64,000 nucleotides of DNA. Origin: Arbacia lixula. Lineage: Eukaryota > Echinodermata > Echinoidea > Arbacioida > Arbaciidae. The stretch lies in assembly GCA_963669155.1 (NCBI GenBank), contig OZ022576.1, forward strand, positions 17,212,035 to 17,276,034. The letters run 5' to 3'. Position numbers and translations under genes: made by a program. Below are positions 1 through 9,831 of this stretch, one piece after another. Under the pieces are notes generated by a model, which saw only the letters and a list, made by a program, of their open reading frames with translations, did no database searches and was not told where the DNA came from. Within the stretch, counting starts at the first letter, position 1, and each line of letters opens with the position of its first letter.

Positions 1-1068
1 ATACTGTAGGTTATTAACCCACATTTTACTTTTAGTATTCATTGTCCGACATACAATGGGTCGATCGAATCAAATGGATGCATTTAAATGGACGGATCTC
101 TCAGTATAATAAATACACATTTGATTAGATATTAAGCTACCCTATCATGATTTAAGACAGACATTCGTGTTATTTACACAATAACATCAAGTTGGAAGGA
201 AGGAAAGAAGGATGTACTCATAAATCGCGGCTGTCTATTTTTTAGTCTACCAAATCAAAAAGCAGGCAGAGCTGATATGTAACCAAATCGGCCAAAGTAG
301 CTCGAGTATATTTTTGAACATATCACTCAGGTTCGTGTAAATCTATACTCAAGACACAAAGGAGTTTGTCATTAAATTCAACCAAAACTTTTGAAAATGA
401 ATGTATAACATACTTCAGCGCTTGATAGTGAAAGGGCTTTCTGGGGTAATTTCAATTTTGAAAAGAAATTAAAGGCATTACATCCAGTAGTAGTAATTAG
501 TAAGGATAGCGTGCTCCATCCTGTAAATCAATAAGTTTAGCGCATGGGCCTATGTTCAAAATGTCGAGACCGAAATTCAGAATTCTGAGTCTACTTTAAG
601 GACATCGTTCCTATGGGTGATATTATAAGCTTTAATTTAGTATAAATACGGTCTCCTCCTTGTGTCAATTCAAGAGCTCGCACTATAATGCCACATCCTT
701 GGCGGCGATCATATATTCTGGTCTGCGTGGAACATTGGCTTATCAGGAAGAAGGTGGTCAATACATTTATACTTCCGAGTCTCTCCACGTTCATGTTAAG
801 AAGAACCGCATGTAGTTCCAACTTCTGCAGTAGACCCTTCACGCGCCTTCATTCTCGAACTGTTTAATGCACCATTAGCGTAGTAATTCCGCCATAATTA
901 TACCCAGGCGCTAACTTTCAGGGCAAATGGGACTTTACGGAGTGCCTCGTCGGACGCTAGGTGCACAGAACATACATGTTAAGACAGCAGTACGTAAAGC
1001 TTTTACATGATAATCCTAGTCAATATCTCTAGATTTCTTGTATAGATTAAACATGATATATAACTTAT
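1..1068. other. 3' flank, no gene seen
   Basis: AT-rich single-copy-looking DNA. I see no coding exon, RNA gene or strong repeat. A fragment near 412-440 resembles the end of the short MITE family found at 28568 and 51032 but is too incomplete to call. Confidence 0.5.
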
Positions 1069-1838
1069 CCCTAGTACTCCCAAGGTATTTCAAAGCTTGT
1101 TATTACCGGGGGGGGGGGGGGGGGCATTATGGCCCCCCCCCCCCCTGAGATCTCGGCCATGGGTCGCCCGATTGCCTCAAAATTTTGCACAAGGGTAAAG
1201 AATCATGTAATCTACAAAGTTGTAAACTCTAAATTTACGAAAATCCTTTTATTTTTTTAACTAATTGATTTATACTAATTTATGCGAGAAATCAGAGATT
1301 TTGGTATTTCTCACTAAATAAAGCCTCAGGAATAGCAATTTTTGGTACAAATGTCTTTCATAACTCCCTCATCAATTCTTGAAAGAAAAAGATAGGTTTT
1401 GGTATTTATTTCTTATGTATTTTATTGTTTTTCAATTTTCTTATGTATTTCTTTGTTTTTCGTCAAGCGTCTTTTGCTATTTGACAAAATTACAACCACA
1501 TTTCATTTTATATTGCTCAAAAATATGTGAGACAATGATAACACCTATTAGAAATGTATTTACATATATTGGAAAAGCTCCTGATTTTATCCATACGGTT
1601 ATACACAGTCACATAGAGAAATAGCGAAATTTCAGTGACATGTGTTCGGTAAACGTAATCTGACACCCGCAAGGTAGGTCCGATCGCCATAAATTTGGTA
1701 TCAAAATGTGCGGGTAGGATCAGAGAAAAAAGTCAAGTAATTTCGTTTTGAAATATTGAGGCGTTAGGAAGTACCGACAAAACTTCGACGGGGGGGGGGG
1801 GGGGGCCATAATGCCCCCCCCCCCCGGGAGTATTAGGG
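1069..1838. mobile_element. piggyBac-like MITE with paired G/C hairpins
   Basis: The ends are 13-bp inverted repeats: CCCTAGTACTCCC at 1069-1081 and GGGAGTATTAGGG at 1826-1838, matching at 12 of 13 positions when one is reverse-complemented. The right flank is TTAA (1839-1842) and the left flank is TTAT (1065-1068), which fits a piggyBac TTAA target duplication with one substitution. Just inside each end sits a G-run, an 8-base spacer and a C-run (1108-1145 and 1790-1825). The two spacers, CATTATGG and CCATAATG, are reverse complements, so the hairpins are themselves an inverted pair. At 770 bp with no transposase-like reading frame the element is non-autonomous. The superfamily call rests on TTAA, CCC..GGG ends and inverted-repeat length. 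Confidence 0.62.
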
Positions 1839-1842
1839 TTAA

Positions 1843-3371
1843 TGGAGTTATTTTAGCAGAGAGATTGCAAGATACGCTTACTTCTACATTTACCTAATTT
1901 TAGAATGGTCAAGATTGAGTTTTGTGGATAAATTTATTATCGACAGCACGGAATTTTTGTACATCACCACGAGTACAAAGTGGTCTAAGGCAAATACATT
2001 TCACATGTTTATTGGATTCAATATAATCATGTAAATAATGATTTATCTTCTCTGAGGCAAAATGTCTCATAAACAAATATTTACTCATATTTCCCCCAAG
2101 ATTGTGACATACCTACGTTTCCAATAAAATGTGAAATGATGAATAGAGACATTTTGAATTAGACCGATGAGAATATTTCTTGTAATGACCATATTTTATA
2201 GTTGTCCATATGTAGGTACATATGCGAGCAGCTTATTGTCGGGGTTTCGGTTTTTGTCATAATGTGGTTAACGGCTGTGACTGCCTGATGGTCGGCAGTT
2301 TTGCGAGCTTCTTAATGAGCATGCACGAGTAATCTTTGTGTCAAAGCTGCACTTAAGTGTGCAGTTCATCGTAACATTACGTTACTTTCTTGTCTATGTC
2401 TCTGTTACTTTGGGACTATACTTGGTTTGAACGATTTTAGAGAGGTGGACATATATTCTAAGATTACATTAAGCATGTCAAACCACCGCCCATATACCGC
2501 CTATCTGTACAGATCACTCCCCTGGAAACCCTTCAGAGCAGATTGCACGTAATCGCACAATAAAGATGTTTGGTCTGTCTTCATTTGGGTGGTCTTTATA
2601 GATACGTTTGACTATGTATGTGTGTGCGCGCGTGTATATAAAATCATATATATTTTTACGAAATTCAAAATAGCATCTACGCATCGTTGGTAAACGTTTG
2701 TACTGTTCATCGTGTTTGTAAAGCACCATGTGTATATGATGATAATCTCATGTGATATTATTCTCGCAGCCAAGGAAAAGGAGAATATTTGAGTGTATTT
2801 TCTTAAAACAATCATGCATACAGAAAAAAGTGAGACACATAATATTGCAATAAAATCAATCTTTATTAAACTGAATATATTCTATACAAATTATAATAAT
2901 ATCTTTAAAGATATAACATTTGTGTGTCAATGTGAAATTCCACATGAAAGTCAGCTTTTTAAAAGTGAATGTGAAAGTGTAGATTTTAAGAGGGAACTGG
3001 GTTATGGCTGTGTGTGTGGCCCGGACAGAGCCATTTAAAATCGGGTATGCTGCTTTCTAATTGGACAAAGCTGTCACATGATCTGGGGTACAGACAGCAT
3101 GTGGCATTCCTGGAAAATCTCTTTTTAAATACATAGTGCGGAGTGTTTGAATAAATAAAGATCTTTTCCACAAAAGCAGAGGACTTCATGGCACTGCTCA
3201 TAATACAGAGTACAACAATGCAAATACTAGTTCAGACACTTCAACATAAACTCTTCCGAAAATGTTGTTTCAGTTACTTCTAGTAACTCCCAAATGGATG
3301 GCAATACCTGCATTTCATCATTTCCGATAGTTACACTGCTAAACATCAGCTGTTGGATTAAAACGATTCAT
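1843..3371. other. 3' flank, no gene seen
   Basis: AT-rich DNA without a recognisable gene. A stretch near 2566-2612 carries the GGTGGTCTTTATAGA-type motif that recurs at 17640-17990 and 50250-50425. The short open frames on both strands show no family resemblance. Confidence 0.4.
2862..2867 (-). promoter_or_regulatory. candidate poly(A) signal AATAAA
   Basis: AATAAA on the minus strand, followed on that strand by a U/GU-rich stretch (TATTATGTGTCTC). It lies about 4.2 kb beyond the MFSD4A-like stop codon, so use would imply a long 3' UTR. Other minus-strand AATAAA hexamers lie closer, for example near 4825 and 4585. Sequence alone cannot show which is used. Confidence 0.25.
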
Positions 3372-3674
3372 ACAGTGTTGCCCACTATAAATTCCACAAG
3401 TGTAGGTGAAGTTTAATACCACAATAGTATGTTTAACATGAGAAGGGGAGAACAAGATTTAACAAAATAGTTACACATCACACTGTTCAAATGTGCAACT
3501 TTCTCCTTCAGTCTACTTTCAGTGATTAACACTTTAACACTAACAATTAAACATATTTATGGTGTTAAATTTTTAAACATTATGTTGGTGTTTAACGTGA
3601 ACACCACACTTTTGGTGTTAAACTTTAGCACCAGTGCTGGAAACTATATTGGGCAACATTAATTTTTTTGCAGT
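3372..3674. mobile_element. MITE with CACTGCAAAA-type end
   Basis: The left segment GTTGCCCACTATAAATTCC (about 3377-3395) is matched in inverted orientation by the right segment near 3640-3656 (reverse complement GTTGCCCAATATAGTTTCC). The right end reads CACTGCAAAAAAATT on the minus strand, a common MITE terminus. The interior has several short inverted GTGTTAA/TTAACAC units. No coding potential and no clear target duplication. Confidence 0.5.
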
Positions 3675-3679
3675 GATCA

Positions 3680-6600
3680 GTAAAATACTTTCATCACATT
3701 CTCTGCATACCATCATGGTACGAAGAAACCCAGATACGTGTGTAATGATGTAATAGATTGTTTAATTACTGTATATCACCTTTGTTTTCCTATAAGTAAT
3801 CTACCCTGGCCTACCATAAATGCAAACTGATAATACATGGACATCTAAATAGTAGCTTTGTATAAACAAGACTCATACTACCCATTTTTACTACCTTTAG
3901 AGAACTTAGAAATATAGCTTTATTTATCATTCAAGGGAAACTCCTTATAAGTTCAATGTAAATACTAATGAGTATACCTGTCCAAGTTTGGACATTTTTT
4001 TCTAATTACATTATTCAGAATTAAATTCACACTGCCTTATTTACAACAACACATTTAGATACTTTGTTTTACAATTACGGTTTCTTACAGTTTGTTCTAT
4101 CTCATGCAAGTCTGCTTAAAAATATACTTCACATTCATTTGTAATTTACACCAACTTTGCCAGTATGTTGGTGTATGTCCATGTCGCTTGAAGGATGTTT
4201 TGGAATTGATGTTAAATGAACAATTTAAGCCCTATGATTATAGTGTCATCTTTATTCTATGCATCTTGAAGGAGAGATGACAAAGGATATCCCAAGATTA
4301 CATGTTTGGTTCCATGTCATCTTCATCACTGTCACTGTAAAGCTAAATACTGATTCTACTCACAACATTGCACTCTGTATGTCTCAAGTATTACACATTG
4401 CGATGAATCTCAAAGGTGGAACCTAGACCAACAATTTCAAAGAGATAATTCAACAACTTTCATGCTCATAATTTTTTTTACAAGCTCTCATTTTCAATTC
4501 ACGATAGCAGTACAATTGAAAACCTTAATCTTATTGGAAGGGATACTTACATATACATGTACCTTAAAATGAAACCAGTGACAATCTTTATTTGAAACCT
4601 TGCCAAAATTGGAAGGAATTCTTGCACATATGCCTTTATTCTAGACCACTAAAATTTGATTTACATATACAATGCACATAATCAAAACACTGGTGAACTA
4701 AATACATTAATTAGTATTATTGTACAAAAATAGTTGTGTTTCTCCAAACATAATTTACAAGAACATCTTTGTACATTAAGTGGAACCTTGGAGATTCAAC
4801 TGTATCTTCTTTTTTTTTTACTCATTTATTCACAATTGTATATACAATGAACATGCATCACTGGTGATCCGTTAGTACTCGCAATGCACAGCGCAATCAT
4901 CTAAATAATATGTAACACGATTTATACAGTAAATTTAATACACCCATTTGGCAAAACTCCTTATAATTTCCTTCTATAACATAAAAGTGTGCAAAACTTT
5001 TACACTTGACAATGATAAAGCAAGAAGATAGCTTGCAAGACTGTAAATGTTTACACAATACCCATTCTGGGTTGATGAAGTACTTCAACAGCTGTCCTCT
5101 TTGGCAGTAAATCTCCATTCACACACATCCCAAGCAAAGGGACACTCCCCACCCCAATCTGTTGCAGAGAGTTCAACCTTTACCCTTATGCATTCCTCCC
5201 TCCCCCCCCCCCAAAAAAAAGGGCACTGTATTCTTGAACAATATAAAATTAATATTCTAGTAGTATTAATCATATTGTCACAAAGATTGTCCCCTGGAAG
5301 AAAAACAAAACGCTACAGTGGCTTGCCAAATACATGTTCCTCTTGAAAAAAAAAACAATGTTCACAGAAATAATGTCAACAAGCTGCAATGTATATGAAT
5401 ACTCCAAATGAGAATTTGGACATCCCTTATATACAGTAGATCAGAAGAAAGCACACTGTAAAATATTCAGCCCTTAATAAACTTGAGTACAAATGAACTA
5501 TACTTATAGAGTGAACTTCAGTATTAACTCTTAGCTCTTTGAGTGCCACATGCTACTTTTTTTTCACAAGCACACAATTCCCATCGAGCGAGGGTTTAGC
5601 AAGAACCTTTCAACAATAATGTTCCCGACATCTCATTGATGAGGTAGAATTGCATGACTTACTGTTTTGTAAAACATAGCACATAACATTAAATGTATGA
5701 AGTAGTAATGGTAATGATTACTGGCTGTAATCATTACAAAACAAATTTCGTTTAATTCAAACAAAAAAGTGAGATTATTCCTTCCTGGTTTGCTGAAATC
5801 AAAGAAGAATCAAACAACCCCTGGTCATGGCAGAATGACTCTTCATTGGTTACAAGTCTTGTAGTCTTGACCCCATACCTTTAACAGGTACTTCACAAGT
5901 CAAGTGAAGAACAAATTCTACTTGGAGAGGATACTGCCCGTCTATCTCACCTGCTAGATCGTCTACTGACCTCTCCTCAATTTATCCCCTAAGGCAAAGA
6001 TATATCTTGACAACTTGTGTTATGAATGAATTATCATCAGGGGCCGAAGCCGCCGAATCACAGAGACACATATGCTGCCCTCATTTCCCATATCAATGCC
6101 CCCTCCTAGCCTCTGGATAGAAAATAAAGACAGACCCTGTGCAATACAACAACATACCCCTGGAAAAGTGAAAAGACCGTCTTCCCAAATCCTGCTTGTA
6201 CTTTAATACAAGTATCTTGCTTATTGTATTGTGCCGTTGATCCATTACTTGTATAGGGAGTGCCTCTGAAGTACAGAAAAGGCTTGGAATGTCTAAAACC
6301 TTTATCAGTGTGCCTGGTCAGGCTGGAAATAGTACTAAAACCCTCTTTGCAAGTGTTTTGAATTCTGGAATTGTGCAGACACACTGCTGCTAATACACCC
6401 AAAGTTAGAAAGGCTTGGATGTTAGCCATTACAGTGTCAACTAGCAGGGTGTCATGGTCACATGTCAAAAATCTTGAGATCTGTTCCTTCAGTGCAGCCA
6501 GACTTAGGTAATATTCAAGGAATACAGAAATATTCCAGTTGGGATGGTAAATAAAACTACCAAACAACTGACATCAAAATTTTGAGAATGAATTTTATCA

Positions 6601-7091
6601 CAGGCTGCTTGCTCTTAATATTTCTGCTTACTAATAATGTGAAGAAGCAGAAATGGTGTAAGGCTGGGCAACAAATTTGACTACACTGGATAATTCAATA
6701 CACGATGCAGGAATGTGTAAAATTTGCACTGATATTGACAATGCAGCAACCAATAAATACACCATTACACTTGCAACAATTCTATGCCTACTGGTAACCA
6801 GTGAAAAACATAAAACTATTCACCAACACAATAATCTCATTATATACAATAATAATAATAATGCCTTATACTTTAAATACATACATCATTGAATATCTTT
6901 CTATTTTACAATACTCTGAAGTCCAAGTGCATCAAAATATTTCTTTGAATCTCAGTTCTTTACATAATACCTGTCGACAAGGCCCATGTCATGCTGCACG
7001 GGCAAGGAATGAAGGTGTCTCCCCACCTCAATCAGAGAGAGGGAGAAATGGGAGCAAGGTAGTAGCTTGAAGACGAGAGATGGGGGCATCA
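3680..7091 (-). other. Probable 3' UTR and flank of MFSD4A-like gene
   Basis: This lies immediately downstream of the stop codon on the minus strand. No splice-linked coding sequence follows the stop. It is AT-rich, largely free of simple repeats and has several minus-strand AATAAA hexamers. I infer that at least part is 3' UTR; the end is not determined. A 153-codon open frame at 6106-6567 has no recognisable domain. Confidence 0.35.
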
Positions 7092-7369
7092 TCACGACCC
7101 ATCACTGCTATCCCCTGATGGCCCTGCCTGGTCCTGTTCAGCCGGTTTCTGCCCCCCTTCCTGTCCCCTATTTTGCGCCTGTGCCTCAGCCTTGGCCTTG
7201 TTGGCTTCCATCTGCAGCTGCTCCTGTGTGGCGATGATCTTGTAGGCGGAGTTGGTGTCAGTCAGGGTGGTATAGTACTTGGAGTCTCCCAGCAGTAGGC
7301 TCTCCCGGGATGCCAGGCAGCAGCTCCGGCACCACAGGTATGCACCGTTGGCCAGGGGCCCAGGCTTGG
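7092..7369 (-). CDS. MFSD4A: MFSD4A-like transporter, terminal exon (C-tail)
   Basis: Last coding exon, read from 7369 to the TGA at 7094-7092. The acceptor is CCCCCAACAG; the first two bases (CC) complete a codon begun by the preceding exon. It encodes 91 residues plus the split codon and lies wholly after membrane segment 12, so it should be the cytoplasmic tail. The tail has a cysteine cluster (LWCRSCCL), then KYYTTLTDTNSAYKI, a charged, probably helical EQLQMEANKAKAEAQ stretch, and an acidic serine-rich end (GPSGDSSDGS). MFS tails diverge fast, so the call rests on splice phase and position. The cysteines are possible palmitoylation sites, which is inference. The intron side of this exon is a 575-bp trinucleotide repeat that starts only about 15 bases from the acceptor. 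Confidence 0.8.
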
Positions 7370-7386
7370 CTGTTGGGGGACGGAGG

Positions 7387-7961
7387 GGTGGTGGTGGTGG
7401 TGGTAATAGTGGAGGTAGTAGGTATGACGTATTTGTATTTGTAGTGTTATTGGTAGTGGTGGTGGTAGTGGTGGTGGTAGTGGTGGTGGTAGTGGTGGTG
7501 GTAGTGGTGGTGGTAGTGGTAGTGGTAGAAGTAGTAGGGGTGGTGGTGGTGGTGGTAGTAGTAGTAGTAGTGGTGGTAGTGGTAGTGGTGATGGTAGTGG
7601 TAGTGGTGATGGTAGTGGTAATAATAATGGTAGTGGTGGAAGTGGTAGTGGTGATGGCAGTGATAATGGTTGGTGGTGGTGGTAGTGGTGGTGGTGGTAG
7701 TAGTGGTGGTGGTAGTAGTGGTGGTGGTGGTGGTGGTGGTAGTAGTAGTAGTGGTGGAGGTGGTGGTGGTGGTAGTAGTAGTAGTGGTGGTGGTGGTGGT
7801 GGTGGTGGTGGTAGTAGTAGTAGTAGTAGTGGTGGTGGTGGTGGTGGTGGTAGTAGTAGTGGTGGTGGTGGTGGTGGAGGTGGTGGTGGTGGTAGTAGTA
7901 GTAGTGGTGGTGGTGGTGGTGGTGGTAGTAGTAGTAGTAGTGGTGGTGGTGGTGGTGGTAG
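7387..7961. repeat. GGT/AGT trinucleotide tract abutting acceptor
   Basis: About 575 bp of near-pure GGT and AGT triplets (ACC/ACT on the gene strand), with a few GAT and AAT variants in the part nearest the exon. It occupies the 3' end of the last intron of the MFSD4A-like gene. All long open frames across it (poly-V, poly-T, poly-H, poly-P) are products of the period-3 repeat. Confidence 0.97.
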
Positions 7962-7969
7962 TATAGAAA

Positions 7970-8257
7970 GGAGACAAGGGAAGGAAGAGACAATGAACAA
8001 TAAACATTAATTAATCTTCAAAATCACAAAAGAAATCATGCAAAGCTATGACCAAAAAAAACCTGCATTAAAAACATTTGTTACTGATGTTACATGACTT
8101 TATCAGAAAACAATGAAACTGCCTGTAAGATTGTTTACAAATGATACCCTACCTGTAACATGGTAGATTAGTAGACATGCATGGCACATACAGTATATGT
8201 ATGGAATATTTGTATATACATGTATTGGCACAATGAACTTTGTAACTTTTATCTATG
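7970..8257. other. Intronic DNA, nothing recognised
   Basis: Short AT-rich stretch between the trinucleotide tract and the first Helentron-like element. No gene or repeat recognised. Confidence 0.5.
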
Positions 8258-8590
8258 ACAAGGCATTAGCAATATTGTGTCTCGCCCACTTGCGAAAATA
8301 ACCAGAAATATCGCGATCTCCGTTGCTACGCAAAAGAATTGTATCCCTGGCTGATTGTAAAATATCTGCCATAGAATGTAACATTCCATAAATGAGAAGG
8401 GCTATTTAACGCAATGCTTCTTCCTCTATCTACTCCCCCTCCCCCACCTTCCCCCTTCTTTGAGATGGAATAAAAAGCCTCCACCAAGTTCTATTAGATT
8501 AGACAAAGACGAAACAGGATGATAATCAGTTGCACAATAGAGGCGAAGTAAACTTTGTCTTCTGTGCACAAGTTAGGAAGCCTGCACCAA

Positions 8591-9717
8591 GAGTCTTGCA
8601 AGTAAACTTTAATGTATGACCTCAAATGACCTTTGACCTTATCATGTGACCTCTTACAGCACAATAACATGCAGGTGCCCCCAGTGCATCCATCATCCAA
8701 GTTTGATTGCCATTGTAGCAACATGTGATGAGTTATGTGTGATAAGAGAGTCTTGCAAGTAAACTTTAACGTATGACCTCAAATGACCTTTGACCTTATC
8801 CTGTGACCTCCAACGGTACCATAACATGAAGGTACCCCCAGTGCATCTATGACCCAAGTTAGGTTGTAATCCAAGCAACCTATCTGAAGTTATTTGTCAA
8901 AAGAGAGTCTTGCAGGTTAACTTTAACGTATGACCTCAAATGACCTTTGACCTTATCCTGTGACCTCCAACGGCACCATAACATGAAGGTACCCCCAGTG
9001 CATCTATGACCCAAGTTAGGTTGTAATCCAAGCAACCCATGTGAAGTTATTTGTCAAAAGAGAGTCTTGCAGGTAAACTTTAACGTATGACCTCAAATGA
9101 CCTTTGACCCTATCCTGTGACCACCAACGGTACCATAACATGAAGGTACCCCCAGTGCATCTATGACCCAAGTAAGGTTGTAATCCAAGCAACCCATGTG
9201 AAGTTATTTGTCAAAAGAGAGTCTTGCAGGTAAACTTTAACGTATGACCTCAAATGACCTTTGACCTTATCCTGTGACCTCCAACGGCACCATAACATGA
9301 AGGTACCCCGAGTGCATCTATGACCCAAGTTAGGTTGTAATCCAAGCAACCCATGTGAAGTTATTTGTCAAAAGAGAGTCTTGCAGGTAAACTTTAACGT
9401 ATGACCTCAAATGACCTTTGACCTTATCCTGTGACCTCCAACGGTACCATAACATGAAGGTACCCCCAGTGCATCTATGACCCAAGTTAGGTTGTAATCC
9501 AAGCAAACCCATGTGAAGTTATTTGTCAAAAGAGAGTCTTGCAGGTAAACTTTAACGTATGACCTCAAATGACCTTTGACCTTATCCTGTGACCTCCAAC
9601 GCCACCATAACATGAAGGTACCCCCAGTGCATCTATGACCCAAGTTAGGTTGTAATCCAAGCAACCCATGTGAAGTTATGGATCATAAGAGAGTCTTGCA
9701 GGTAAACTTTAACATTT
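8591..9717. repeat. 157-bp tandem array (7 units plus partial)
   Basis: GAGTCTTGCA starts at 8591, 8748, 8905, 9062, 9219, 9376, 9534 and 9691, so spacing is 157 bp with one 158. Each unit contains TGACCTCAAATGACCTTTG followed by ACCT and a further TGACC half-site. Six of seven units keep a perfect TGACCTTTGACCT (DR1); the 9062 unit has one change. The first unit is the most diverged and the later ones are nearly identical, as expected from unequal exchange or copying within the array. Confidence 0.93.
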
Positions 9718-9782
9718 GTGACGGACGACGGACGACGGACGACGGACGACGGACGGACGACGGACGGACGACGGACGGACGC
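9718..9782 (+). repeat. GACGG/GACGGACG microsatellite
   Basis: About 65 bp of GAC, GACG and GGAC units directly after the 157-bp array and before the shared right end. The equivalent tract in the second copy (about 19993-20030) is shorter. Confidence 0.9.
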
Positions 9783-9831
9783 CATTTGGATCCCTTAGTC
9801 TCGCCTTCACCTCCGGTGGGCGAGACAAAAA

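Larger units (their letters stand above)
8258..9831. mobile_element. Helentron-like (pearl/Tsp-type) element, copy 1
   Basis: Its ends are shared with the copy at 18608-20080. The left end has TGTGTCTCGCCCAC and the right end has GTGGGCGAGACAAAAA, giving a 12-bp inverted match (TCTCGCCCAC core). The right end also holds a hairpin, GTCTCGCC to GGCGAGAC (about 9798-9826). Between them lie seven tandem 157-bp units (from 8591) and a GACGG/GACGGACG microsatellite (9718-9782). A core of ~160-bp repeats followed by a tetranucleotide-type microsatellite and a 3' hairpin is the published build of bivalve pearl elements and sea urchin Tsp, now grouped with Helentrons. No protein is encoded. Class assignment is by structure only. 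Confidence 0.65.

Noticed and set aside
1379-1624. 81-codon frame inside the 770-bp MITE as a transposase fragment
   Set aside because: F/Y/I-rich translation of AT-rich DNA without the acidic catalytic motifs of piggyBac transposases.
5531-5620. Further family A micro-MITE
   Set aside because: The left end fits (CTCTTTGAGTGCCA after TTAG) but no matching right end occurs at the expected distance.
6106-6567. 153-codon minus-strand open frame
   Set aside because: No domain, signal peptide or splice link. It lies in the probable 3' UTR of the MFSD4A-like gene.
7262-8010. Long open frames of poly-V, poly-T, poly-H and poly-P on both strands
   Set aside because: They arise from the period-3 GGT/AGT repeat, which is open in every frame. 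Only 7092-7369 is supported as coding.
8494-9664. Repeated short open frames across the 157-bp array (LGLQPNLGHRCTG type)
   Set aside because: The unit length is not a multiple of three, frames end at the same place in each unit and the whole is a non-coding transposon core.
8591-9717. Possible CRISPR-like or satellite array
   Set aside because: Units are 157 bp with no unique spacers and sit between transposon ends; the genome is eukaryotic.
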